From: an uncultured Aquimarina sp.
GTDB taxonomy: Bacteria > Bacteroidota > Bacteroidia > Flavobacteriales > Flavobacteriaceae
Assembly: GCA_947489195.1 (NCBI GenBank)
Contig: CANLCT010000005.1
Span: forward strand, 58,242-122,241
Reading direction: 5' to 3'
Length of the DNA stretch: 64,000 nucleotides
Below are positions 44,673 to 52,958 of this stretch, in pieces. The stretch's first letter is position 1. Every line of letters begins with the position of its first letter. Both the position numbers and the translations under genes were made by a program. Below the pieces are notes generated by a model that saw only the letters and a program-made list of their open reading frames with translations, was not told the DNA's origin and ran no database searches.

Positions 44673-46745
44673 TTATTTGCGCAATTCGATAATCTCCCTA
44701 TCAAAAAGAGGACGTCTCATAAAATACCATTTAAGTAATAAACCAAATTCGGTAAATTGAAATCCAGCAGCTGTGGCAGAAGCAATATTACTGTGTTTGA
44801 TATAGGTGTTTGCCGAAAAACGATCTGTGAATTGATATCCTAATTTCCCTTCCAAGCGAAAAGTTTCTGAGGCGGGATCATTTTCTATAAATTGAAAACC
44901 TGCAGCAGCATTGGCTCCATAGGACCATTTGCCTGTTTGTTTGCTAATAAGATCTGTAAAAACCTCTACAACATGGAATTTTTTTGGACTAAAATAAATA
45001 CTAGGCACTTGATTTTTAAAGCTGATAGTTTGATAGTTTGCACCTACTTTTATAATTGGCTTATGGAGTATTTTATAGTAAAGCGAAGTGAATAATAAGT
45101 TACGGGTATTATTATCCGTTTGTGTGGTAAACATATATTGGGTATACCAACCTAAATTGAAATTTGTATTTAAATTGTAATTCAAAAAATAGTTGTTCAT
45201 TACTATTTCTCTATCAATAAGATCAGCATTAAAGTTTTGTAAGGCGCGTTGATATCCAGCTTCCAAATTTTGTAGTTTATAGGGCTTGGTTTTAAGTTTA
45301 ATTTCGCCAGTCCATTGTGTATAATCATTAGTAATAGCATTGGATTTACTGGCTCCAATTTTAGAAACTAAAGCGAGTCTTCCGTTAAATTTATATTCAA
45401 ATCCTGCCAACAGTTCATTTGTTGCTGCTTTTACATTAGAGGTGGTATTTTCTGTAGTTCGATGTATATAGCCAGCACTAATGGTCGCTTTGGTGGACAA
45501 TGGGATTTTTGTAAGCAATTCGGCACTTATACTTTCATTATTTCCATTATCAAAAGTAAAGGCGGTTTTCTGTTGTACCCATGGAGTGTGCGATTGTTTT
45601 AAGGTTTTTAGTAATTTTTCGGCATCAGGTTGTTGTTTATAGTAATCCAATGTTTTAAAAATATATTCGTAACTCTTTAAGTCATTCCCGGTAGCTCTGT
45701 AGGCATTAGCAATGCCTAAATTTCCATCAAATGATTTGGGTTGCTTTTTTAGTATGGTGGTATAGTTTTGTAAACTTTTTTTAAAGTTACTTATGTACAT
45801 GCCGTGAGTGGCTTGTAAGCTTTGTACTCGGGTAGTATTGGGATATTGTTTTTCTAGCTTCTTAATTTCGGCAGCAGCCAAATTAAATTTTCTATTCCAT
45901 AATAAAGCTTGTATATAGCGCTCTTTTGTAGATAAGTATATCTTAGTGTTTGATTGGTGATTTTCAACTTTAGCTACAGCTTCAGTACTAATTTTTAAAG
46001 CTTTTTTTTCTTTAAAAGCCTTATGCGCTACTAAAGCCAAACCATTAAGCGAAACAATACTATCAATGGGGGAAGTGGCTAAAGAGGTATATGTCTTTTC
46101 TGCATTTAAAAGATCATTTGTAATTAAGTAAATAGTCGCTTGATTAAGTTTGGTGTCTTTATCATTAGGGAAATCTTTTAAGTTTAAGGTTAATATGCCT
46201 AAGGCTTTCTCATATTCTTTGTTTTGCGATAATTGATTCGCATAGCCTAAACGCATATATTTTCGAGAAATTAGGGCGTTTTTATTCCTATTTTGAAGTT
46301 GTAAAGCTGTGTTTACCTGTGTGAGTGCCTGTTTATATTTTTTTAAGTTAGATAGCGTATTGGCATAGCCCAATGTGGCAGGAAAACTATTTGGGTCTTC
46401 ATTAATTAAAGTTTCATAAAAGCCTTCCGCTTTAGCGTATTGTTTATCCCATAATAAAGATTCGGCATAATTCAATTTAATTTCAAAATCCAAAGGATAG
46501 TTTTGTTTTAAATCAGTAAAAATAATCACTGCTTTTTTAGAGTTCCCCGATAAACCTATAGCACGACCATAGCAAAGTTGGGCCGTTTTATTATTTGGAT
46601 AGGCTTTAAGAATGTCTTCAAAAAAAACAACGGCCTTTTCATATTTACCAGTTTCTAAATAGGTAAAACCCTTTTGCATTTGTTGAGCAAACAAAAAGGA
46701 AAGATTCAGAAACAACATAATCAGAAATAGTATTTTTTTTAGCAT
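44673..46745 (-). CDS. TPR plus outer-membrane beta-barrel protein, probable exopolysaccharide exporter
   Basis: About 690 residues: signal peptide (MLKKILFLIMLFLNLSFLFAQ), about ten TPR units (20-400, e.g. GFTYLETGKYEKAVVFFEDILKAYPNN) and a C-terminal barrel of about 14-16 strands (from QQKTAFTFDNGN to the end). TPR-scaffold/barrel fusions such as PgaA and BcsC export exopolysaccharides through the outer membrane, and the barrel part recalls YaiO-type proteins. The divergent flippase and nearby glycosyltransferases support this role. The frame opens at TTG 46751; I choose ATG 46745. No LytTR-type site is seen in the divergent gap. Confidence 0.72.
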   Translation of the reverse strand: MLKKILFLIMLFLNLSFLFAQQMQKGFTYLETGKYEKAVVFFEDILKAYPNNKTAQLCYGRAIGLSGNSKKAVIIFTDLKQNYPLDFEIKLNYAESLLWDKQYAKAEGFYETLINEDPNSFPATLGYANTLSNLKKYKQALTQVNTALQLQNRNKNALISRKYMRLGYANQLSQNKEYEKALGILTLNLKDFPNDKDTKLNQATIYLITNDLLNAEKTYTSLATSPIDSIVSLNGLALVAHKAFKEKKALKISTEAVAKVENHQSNTKIYLSTKERYIQALLWNRKFNLAAAEIKKLEKQYPNTTRVQSLQATHGMYISNFKKSLQNYTTILKKQPKSFDGNLGIANAYRATGNDLKSYEYIFKTLDYYKQQPDAEKLLKTLKQSHTPWVQQKTAFTFDNGNNESISAELLTKIPLSTKATISAGYIHRTTENTTSNVKAATNELLAGFEYKFNGRLALVSKIGASKSNAITNDYTQWTGEIKLKTKPYKLQNLEAGYQRALQNFNADLIDREIVMNNYFLNYNLNTNFNLGWYTQYMFTTQTDNNTRNLLFTSLYYKILHKPIIKVGANYQTISFKNQVPSIYFSPKKFHVVEVFTDLISKQTGKWSYGANAAAGFQFIENDPASETFRLEGKLGYQFTDRFSANTYIKHSNIASATAAGFQFTEFGLLLKWYFMRRPLFDREIIELRK

Positions 46746-46839
46746 AGGCAAATCGGTTATTTTTAATGTATTACTAAGTTAACCATATCTTTTGTAGATA
46801 AGCTTAAATGTCTTATTTTAAATAAGTTAAAAATAATGA

Positions 46840-48066
46840 ATGAATATATCTATACTCAAAAAAATATCCTCGGAACAATGGTTTATGTTGAGTGCACTTT
46901 TTGTAAATGCAGGAAATTATGCCTATAATTTAATATTAGGACGCCTATTAGGGCCAGAACAGTTTGCCGATGCCGCTATTTTAATCACCTTCTTATTAGT
47001 ACTTTCATTTATTGCCATGACCTTTCAGTTAGCTACGGCTAAATTTTCGGTGCTTTTTGAAAATCAAAACTTCATTAATTTTTTAAGTAAAGTATATAGA
47101 TATGCTTTATGGACAGGAATTGTTTTAGGAATTGGAATTGTAGTAGCGGCTAAATTTTTGCAAGATATATTTCATACGCAAAGTCATTATATGTTTGTTT
47201 TTTTTGGTATCGGAGTGCCATTATACTTTATAATGAGTGTAAACCGAGGGGTATTACAAGGAAAAGAACGTTTCGGAAAATTGGCGATTACCTACCAAAC
47301 CGAAATGTTAAGTAGGTTGTTTTTAACTATAAGTTTACTTTTTTTACTAAAAATAGAAACCGCTATTTTAGTAGCTATTGGTATTATAACTTCATTGATA
47401 TTTGGATTGTTTCCCTTTGCGGAAGAAAGGATTTCTTTAAAAAAAGGCATGGCTTTATCCATGGAACATAGTAGCCGCATCAAAAAGTTTTTTTTACTGA
47501 CCGCCTTTTACGAGCTGAGTCAGATTATTATTAATAACAGCGATATTCTGTTGGTGAAACATTATTTTGAAGCCTATGATGCAGGTTTATATGCCTCATT
47601 AGCTTTAATAGGACGGGTAGTTTATTTTGTAGCTTGGATGTTTGTAATGATTTTATTACCCAAAGTAGTGCAATTACATAAGGCAGGAAAACCCACAGCA
47701 CCCATATTGTCAAAATACGTATTGTATATTGGCGTATTATCATTTGGAATTATTTTAAGCTGTTATTTCTTTCCAACTTTTGTAGTAGAATTGTTATTTG
47801 GTAGTGCCTATGTGAGTATTGCTCCATTGTTGTGGAAATATGCTGTGGCAACGTCATTATTTGCGATCTCTAATATTTTTGCCTATTATTTTTTATCATT
47901 GGACACTTATATTCCGGTAATATTATCTGCTTTACTTGGCATTACGCAGGTGTTATTAATTATTTTCTTTCATAATTCGTTATTGGAAGTGGTACTTATG
48001 CAAATTTATGCCATGGCAGTTTTGTTGGGAGTGCAGCTAATTTATTGGCACCGCCAAAGGCTATAA
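46840..48066 (+). CDS. polysaccharide flippase-like membrane protein (Wzx/MATE-like)
   Basis: A 408-residue polytopic protein with about 12 predicted helices. The N-terminal WFMLSALFVNAGNYAYNLILGRLLGPEQFADAAILIT motif region is typical of the polysaccharide transporter (PST) family, here split as GNYAYNLILGRLLGP. It is somewhat short for the family (usually 430-480). Expected to translocate lipid-linked sugar or assist polymer export at the inner membrane. Divergent from the TPR-barrel exporter with about 95 bases between; the GT4 gene follows after 145 bases that contain a LytTR-type site. Confidence 0.85.
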   Translation: MNISILKKISSEQWFMLSALFVNAGNYAYNLILGRLLGPEQFADAAILITFLLVLSFIAMTFQLATAKFSVLFENQNFINFLSKVYRYALWTGIVLGIGIVVAAKFLQDIFHTQSHYMFVFFGIGVPLYFIMSVNRGVLQGKERFGKLAITYQTEMLSRLFLTISLLFLLKIETAILVAIGIITSLIFGLFPFAEERISLKKGMALSMEHSSRIKKFFLLTAFYELSQIIINNSDILLVKHYFEAYDAGLYASLALIGRVVYFVAWMFVMILLPKVVQLHKAGKPTAPILSKYVLYIGVLSFGIILSCYFFPTFVVELLFGSAYVSIAPLLWKYAVATSLFAISNIFAYYFLSLDTYIPVILSALLGITQVLLIIFFHNSLLEVVLMQIYAMAVLLGVQLIYWHRQRL

Positions 48067-48119
48067 TACTCCGAGGTAGTTTACTTTTTTTGTTTTTCGG
48101 ATATCGATACACAAAAACC

Positions 48120-48187
48120 ACTCGCCGATAGCAATTTGTAACTCGCCGAAAATGAGCCTATAAAGCGCGTATATCGAAGCATCTTTA
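48120..48187 (+). promoter_or_regulatory. LytTR-type direct-repeat site and promoter of the GT4 gene
   Basis: Two identical half-sites actcgccga (48120-48128 and 48141-48149), 21 bases apart. A weak -7-like box catcttta starts 31 bases after the second half-site (48180-48187). The ATG is 63 bases from the site end, exactly as at the GT2 gene. The linker tagcaa is also shared with that site. Confidence 0.75.
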
Positions 48188-48211
48188 TACTATAACTTAA
48201 AGACTTGTAGT

Positions 48212-49414
48212 ATGAAACTTGCCATTGTAACTGCCTATCCGCCTAGTAAAGTAACTTTAAATGAATATGCCTATTATTTAGTAAAGCATTTCAGAAAACA
48301 CCAAGAAGTAAGTGAATTGATTTTACTTACCGATGTACTACCTGAAGAAGCTGATATCCATTTTGAAGAAGAAGGTTGTAAAATCAGTGTAAGACACTGT
48401 TGGACTTTTAATAGTTATACCAATTTGTTTTCGGTAATGAAAACAATTAATGAAGTAAAACCAGATGCCGTATTGTTTAATTTACAATTCATGAAGTTTG
48501 GTGATAAAAAAATCCCTGCTGCTTTAGGCTTGTTATTGCCCGGAGTTTGTAAGCTAAAAGGAATACCTACCATTACACTGTTACATAATATTTTAGAGCA
48601 AGTAGATTTAAAAAGCGCTGGGTTTACGTCTAATAAAATAATGCAGAAAGCTTATAATTTTATAGGAACAACATTAACACGATTTATTTTAGCATCGGAT
48701 ACAGTAGCGGTAACTATTAGTAAATATGTAGAGGTGTTAAATGAAAAGTATAAGGCAACAAACGTAAAGTTAATTCCGCATGGTACATTTGAAATCCCTG
48801 AAAAACCAAATTATAATGTCCCAAAAGGACCTTTAAAAGTAATGACTTTTGGAAAGTTTGGTACCTATAAAAAAGTTGAAATTTTAATAGAAGCTATTGA
48901 AAAAACAAGAGCAACAACAAATAAAGATATAGAAATCGTAGTGGCTGGAACAGACAATCCTAATGTGCCTGGGTATTTAAAATCGGTACAAGAAACCTAT
49001 AAAAATGTACCACAATTAACATTTACAGGTTATGTGGCAGAGGAAGATGTGGCGGGCTTATTCGAAGAAAGTGCCGTGGTAGTTTTTCCGTATACTTCAA
49101 CTACCGGAAGCTCGGGTGTATTACACCAAGCAGGAAGTTATGGGAAAGCCGTGGTAATGCCAGATTTAGGTGATCTTAGTATTTTAGTTAAAGAAGAAGG
49201 CTACCGAGGTGAATTTTTTACTCCCGAAAGTGTTGACAGTTTAGCAACGGCAATACAAAGTATTTTGGAAAACGATGCTTATCGTATTTCTTTAGGAAAA
49301 GCAAATTACAACGCAGCTACTGCATTACCCATGTCTAAAATTGTAGACATGTATATGGATGAATTTAATGAAATTATGGATCGTAAAGTTAGTGGCGTAT
49401 TTGATGTGGCTTAA
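48212..49414 (+). CDS. GT4-family glycosyltransferase
   Basis: A 400-residue GT-B fold enzyme. The N-terminus MKLAIVTAYPPSKVTLNEYAY is typical of GT4. The C-terminal nucleotide-sugar domain has VMTFGKFGTYKKVEILIEA and the acidic patch FPYTSTTGSSGVLHQAGSYG followed by PDLGDL. Cytoplasmic, probably membrane-associated, adding a sugar to a lipid-linked or growing exopolysaccharide. It has a LytTR-type site 63 bases upstream and seems monocistronic, since a PIN toxin gene converges on it. Confidence 0.88.
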   Translation: MKLAIVTAYPPSKVTLNEYAYYLVKHFRKHQEVSELILLTDVLPEEADIHFEEEGCKISVRHCWTFNSYTNLFSVMKTINEVKPDAVLFNLQFMKFGDKKIPAALGLLLPGVCKLKGIPTITLLHNILEQVDLKSAGFTSNKIMQKAYNFIGTTLTRFILASDTVAVTISKYVEVLNEKYKATNVKLIPHGTFEIPEKPNYNVPKGPLKVMTFGKFGTYKKVEILIEAIEKTRATTNKDIEIVVAGTDNPNVPGYLKSVQETYKNVPQLTFTGYVAEEDVAGLFEESAVVVFPYTSTTGSSGVLHQAGSYGKAVVMPDLGDLSILVKEEGYRGEFFTPESVDSLATAIQSILENDAYRISLGKANYNAATALPMSKIVDMYMDEFNEIMDRKVSGVFDVA

Positions 49415-49445
49415 TGAAAAGAATTGGTAGGGCGATCAATAATTA

Positions 49446-49868
49446 TTAAATAATGGGATTGCTAGCAAGATACTCTTTAGCAGTTAATACGGGTAGTTTG
49501 GAATTTTTGAAATCCTTTTTATTTCTGGTAATAATAATATCAACTTGGTTTTCAATAGCTGAGTAATATTGCAATCCATCTTCAAAATCAGGAAAGTTAT
49601 CATCATTTAAAGCAAGTTCAGTAACTTTATCATCTAAACTTAAAGTTTCAACAAGTACTTTAAATTTCCTTAATATAGTTCTGGATTCTTTTTTTGATTT
49701 TAACTGAGTTAAAATGTAATTAGTATTAGCAAAACTCAGCGAAGAAACTGTTAGCCTTAATAAATTTTTATCGGCCATAGAAAATAAAGCAGCAGCTTCA
49801 GGATAAAATGCTTCTCTTTTGGCCAATAGATCAATAATAATATTAGTGTCAATTAATAATCGAATCAT
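49446..49868 (-). CDS. PIN-domain toxin (VapC-like)
   Basis: A 140-residue PIN-domain protein: LLIDTNIIIDLL (catalytic Asp7), an acidic block FPDFEDGLQYYSA and the terminal VDIIITRNKKDF. PIN toxins are Mg-dependent RNases, often tRNA or rRNA specific. Its ATG overlaps the antitoxin stop by 4 bases, the standard toxin-antitoxin arrangement. The pair is inserted between the GT4 and GH genes of the exopolysaccharide cluster and has no obvious role in it. Confidence 0.9.
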   Translation of the reverse strand: MIRLLIDTNIIIDLLAKREAFYPEAAALFSMADKNLLRLTVSSLSFANTNYILTQLKSKKESRTILRKFKVLVETLSLDDKVTELALNDDNFPDFEDGLQYYSAIENQVDIIITRNKKDFKNSKLPVLTAKEYLASNPII

Positions 49869-50110
49869 TTGTATTTCTCTATTAAAAAATTACCATAATT
49901 ATCAGTTATATTTTCGGCATTGTTTAAATCGATTACACCGCTTAAACTTTCGACTAGTGGAGTAATTTCTTGCGAATGCTCTTTTCTTTTATTTAGTGAA
50001 GCCAAATAGGATTCAATAAGTTTTGATAGACTTGTTTTATTGGATTTTGCATATTTTTTAGCTTGTTCAATAACCGATTTATCAAGACTTAAGGTAAGTT
50101 TAGTATCCAT
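49865..50110 (-). CDS. antitoxin (DUF6364-like) of the PIN pair
   Basis: An 81-residue protein with a ribbon-helix-helix-like N-terminus (MDTKLTLSLDKSVIEQAKKYAKSNKTSLSKLIESYL) and a short acidic tail that should wrap the toxin, here cited by its parts TKLTLSLDKSVI and SLSKLIESYL. The frame is open upstream to 50335, but the ATG at 50110 gives the family's normal N-terminus. It is expected to repress its own operon and neutralise the PIN toxin. Confidence 0.85.
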   Translation of the reverse strand: MDTKLTLSLDKSVIEQAKKYAKSNKTSLSKLIESYLASLNKRKEHSQEITPLVESLSGVIDLNNAENITDNYGNFLIEKYK

Positions 50111-50180
50111 AATAAATTTATTTACGTATAAAAATACAAAATTTACACGTAAAAAAAACAATGTTATTATCAAAATAAGA

Positions 50181-51725
50181 TCATTCTTCAAAAAACTGAA
50201 ATGCTTTTTTTGAGCTTCCATTAGCATCAATAAAACCAAAATGTTTTTGCTTGTGTTTTCGCCAAGGGAGTTTGCCAACCACCGAAGTCGGAATTTGAGT
50301 AAAATCATATAAAGTCCAGGGTAGATAATGCACATTTTGCTGATCTAACATTTCTTTGAATGTAGTGTAATATTCAGCTTGTGTTTTTTCGGAAGGACCA
50401 AAAGGATTCCATAGCCCTTTGTTTGATGACAAACCAAATTCTTGTAACACTAAGGGTTTTGATGTTTTAGATTGTAAATCAGTGTATTTTTTTTCAAACT
50501 TGTCTATATCTTCATAATAATGAAAGGAAACAACATCTACATTTTTCTGTAATAAATGGGCTACTTTAGTATTTGACCAACCAATAGTAACCAAATGATT
50601 AGGATCATATGTTTTAATTTGTGTTGCCATTTCTTTTAACCAAGCCAACACATTGGTTTTATTACGCGTTTTAAAATCCAAGTCAGGTTCATTTTTAATA
50701 TCCCAGGCCAGTACAGCTTTATGGTTTTTAAATCGACTTATGAGTTGTTCGGCATGCCTGTGGGTCAATGTCCAATCAAGCACATCATAGTTTCCATAAA
50801 AATCAAAAAGAGTAACAATTACTTTTAGGTCTTTTACCCGGGCTAGGTCCAATACTTGCTCTAGTTTGTTTAGTTTTTCAGGGATCACTTCGGCTTTGCC
50901 AAAATCGTCATAATCCACAAATATTCGAATACTATTTAAATGAGCTTTTTTAATAATATCAAAATCTTTAGCAATAATAGTGGTGTTAAAATGATCACCA
51001 AACATATCCCATGGAGTGGCTTGTGGGTAGTAGTTGATGCCTTTGATTTGAAAAGGGGTATTTTCAAAAAATACTTGCCCGTTTTTAACGGAACTAATAG
51101 GAGTAGGTTTTGTAGTTTCAACTAATGGCTCATTAGATTGTTTTACTATATGACGAATTTTCCAAAAACCATCTTCCAACAACAAAACTACTTTATAGCT
51201 AGCAATAGTTTGGGTTTCTAATAATAGACTGTCTTGTTTGAATATGCGTTGATATTGTCGACTATTGTTATCAGTAAGTATTGCCAATTGACCATCAAGA
51301 CTATAAAAATCCAAAGATAAATTATGGTTTAATGTAGTAGATTCAATGGTGATTTCTTTTTCTTTTTGATCCGATATATGATTTAAAATATTTATACGAG
51401 CATGCTGAGTGTAATAATCATCAATGCCATAAGGGGCGTTATTTTTATAAGCTATATTTTTTACGTACCAAGCTTTTAAGTAATCCGATTGTATGCTAGC
51501 AAGGCTTTGTTTTTCTATAGGTCTACCAGGATTGTTAGTGTTTTCCCAAATTACTTTGGGTAAATATACTTTGGCATCTGGTGATGTAACATGAAGTATC
51601 GAAGTGCGATCTGCTCCAGTATTTAAATAAGAAAACAGTTGACCAATCCCAAACAGAATAAGGATATTGACACCTATAAATACAAGGAGTAATAAAATAC
51701 GATATGTATTTTTACGATGCTTCAT
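50181..51725 (-). CDS. membrane-anchored GH-A clan glycoside hydrolase (GH5/GH2-barrel-like)
   Basis: A 514-residue protein with one N-terminal membrane helix (about 9-33), an NTF2-like domain (about 75-200) and a TIM barrel (about 210-510). The barrel starts IKGINYYPQATPWD; acid/base Glu346 is in DIKNEPD and nucleophile Glu429 in VLQEFG. Hydrolases in exopolysaccharide clusters trim or release polymer. Its ATG overlaps the upstream Ig-like gene's stop by 4 bases, so it is the last gene of a three-gene minus-strand operon. The substrate is unknown. Confidence 0.8.
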   Translation of the reverse strand: MKHRKNTYRILLLLVFIGVNILILFGIGQLFSYLNTGADRTSILHVTSPDAKVYLPKVIWENTNNPGRPIEKQSLASIQSDYLKAWYVKNIAYKNNAPYGIDDYYTQHARINILNHISDQKEKEITIESTTLNHNLSLDFYSLDGQLAILTDNNSRQYQRIFKQDSLLLETQTIASYKVVLLLEDGFWKIRHIVKQSNEPLVETTKPTPISSVKNGQVFFENTPFQIKGINYYPQATPWDMFGDHFNTTIIAKDFDIIKKAHLNSIRIFVDYDDFGKAEVIPEKLNKLEQVLDLARVKDLKVIVTLFDFYGNYDVLDWTLTHRHAEQLISRFKNHKAVLAWDIKNEPDLDFKTRNKTNVLAWLKEMATQIKTYDPNHLVTIGWSNTKVAHLLQKNVDVVSFHYYEDIDKFEKKYTDLQSKTSKPLVLQEFGLSSNKGLWNPFGPSEKTQAEYYTTFKEMLDQQNVHYLPWTLYDFTQIPTSVVGKLPWRKHKQKHFGFIDANGSSKKAFQFFEE

Positions 51726-52948
51726 AATTTAATATTCGAATGAATTGATGTAAGCCCTAAGGCTTCTATAATAAAAGAATAGGTGCTAGGAGGATAAAAG
51801 CCCTTTTCTAAATCAAAAGAAACCATTCCATTAGCGGTAGTTTTTAGTTTTGTTTCTAAAATTTGTTCATTTTTGGTTATTGTTAGTTTTACAATAGTCC
51901 CATCGGGAATCAATTGTTCCATAAAACTTTGCAAAGGGCCAATCTTAATTTTTCTATTAGCATTGCTAAAACGTACAGGTAGTTTTTCGGTTACGGCTTT
52001 GTAATTAATAGTGATGGTATTACTTGTCGCCATTCCATTTATTTGTGCAGTAACTCTCCAAGTTGATGCATGATCGGGATGAAGCATGAGAGCTGTTGCC
52101 ACTCCATTAATACTCATTCCTTGTGTTTGTAATAAGCTGTTGTTTTTGTTTTTAATTATAAAATTCACTAAAGTACCATCGCTAATTGTATTTCCATAAG
52201 TATCTTTTATTACCGAAGTGGTAAAAGTGGTGATTTGATTCCCATCGGCATAAATGTGTTTACGTTGATAATCAATAGTAAAATTTGTGGGTTGTGCCGG
52301 AAAAACCTCAATAGAAAATTCTTTTGAACTAACATCATTTAGTGTTGATGAAACTAATATCCGTCCTGATTTGGTATCCGAGTGTATCGTTTTCCAGGCG
52401 ATCAGGTCGGTGGTTTTAATCGAAGCTTCTTTTTGATCATCTAAAAATTGATGTTTAATTGAAATAGGCGTATTATTTGCAATAGGATTGTCATAGCCAT
52501 CGGTAGGCACTACAACTAGCATAGTATAATCGTGTGTGCCAGCAGAAATACTTGGGGGTCCAATGTAGGATTCTAGTTTATGCGTATTTTTAGTATTTGC
52601 AGTAATTGTAATGTTTCCTTGGTATAAAGTAACGCCTTCAGAAATTAATTGAAAATCGAGTACTCCTTTTTTAGTGCTTATTTTTTCTGGAAGGGAAAAA
52701 GAAGCGTCGGATAACTCATAATCTGGATTAATAATTGTAGTTCCGTAGGCACTATGGCAGACTAAATTTACTGTTATAGGGGCATTCAACTCAAATTCCA
52801 AAGTAATGTGCTCACTAGCTTCAAAAACCGTTTGTGTGGTAGTTAATTTGGCGGTTATTGCCTGTTGCGCGAATGCATACGAATAGCAACTTAGGCATAT
52901 AAGGCATAAGGATATGAATAGGCTATTATGTTGATTATTTAACTTCAA
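51722..52948 (-). CDS. secreted Ig-like (invasin-type) protein of the exopolysaccharide operon
   Basis: A 408-residue protein with a signal peptide ending in YAFAQ. Several beta-sandwich segments follow; one (YADGNQITTFTTSVIKDTYGNTISDGTLV region) matches the Big_1/invasin pattern with D-x-x-G-N. No catalytic motif. It is 10 bases downstream of the GT-C gene and overlaps the GH gene by 4 bases. It may be a periplasmic or surface scaffold for the polymer; function is inferred from context only. Confidence 0.65.
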   Translation of the reverse strand: MKLNNQHNSLFISLCLICLSCYSYAFAQQAITAKLTTTQTVFEASEHITLEFELNAPITVNLVCHSAYGTTIINPDYELSDASFSLPEKISTKKGVLDFQLISEGVTLYQGNITITANTKNTHKLESYIGPPSISAGTHDYTMLVVVPTDGYDNPIANNTPISIKHQFLDDQKEASIKTTDLIAWKTIHSDTKSGRILVSSTLNDVSSKEFSIEVFPAQPTNFTIDYQRKHIYADGNQITTFTTSVIKDTYGNTISDGTLVNFIIKNKNNSLLQTQGMSINGVATALMLHPDHASTWRVTAQINGMATSNTITINYKAVTEKLPVRFSNANRKIKIGPLQSFMEQLIPDGTIVKLTITKNEQILETKLKTTANGMVSFDLEKGFYPPSTYSFIIEALGLTSIHSNIKL

Positions 52949-52958
52949 TTCTTCATAT

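Noticed and set aside
44673..46745. Considered the TPR protein as a SusD-like or Tol-Pal component.
   Set aside because: SusD proteins lack a C-terminal barrel and this has no SusC partner; the TPR-plus-barrel order fits polysaccharide exporters better.
46746..46839. Searched the divergent gap between the TPR-barrel gene and the flippase for a LytTR-type site.
   Set aside because: Only one CCGA-like word (minus strand, aaccga) with no partner 21 bases away. Not called, although these genes would be expected members of the regulon.
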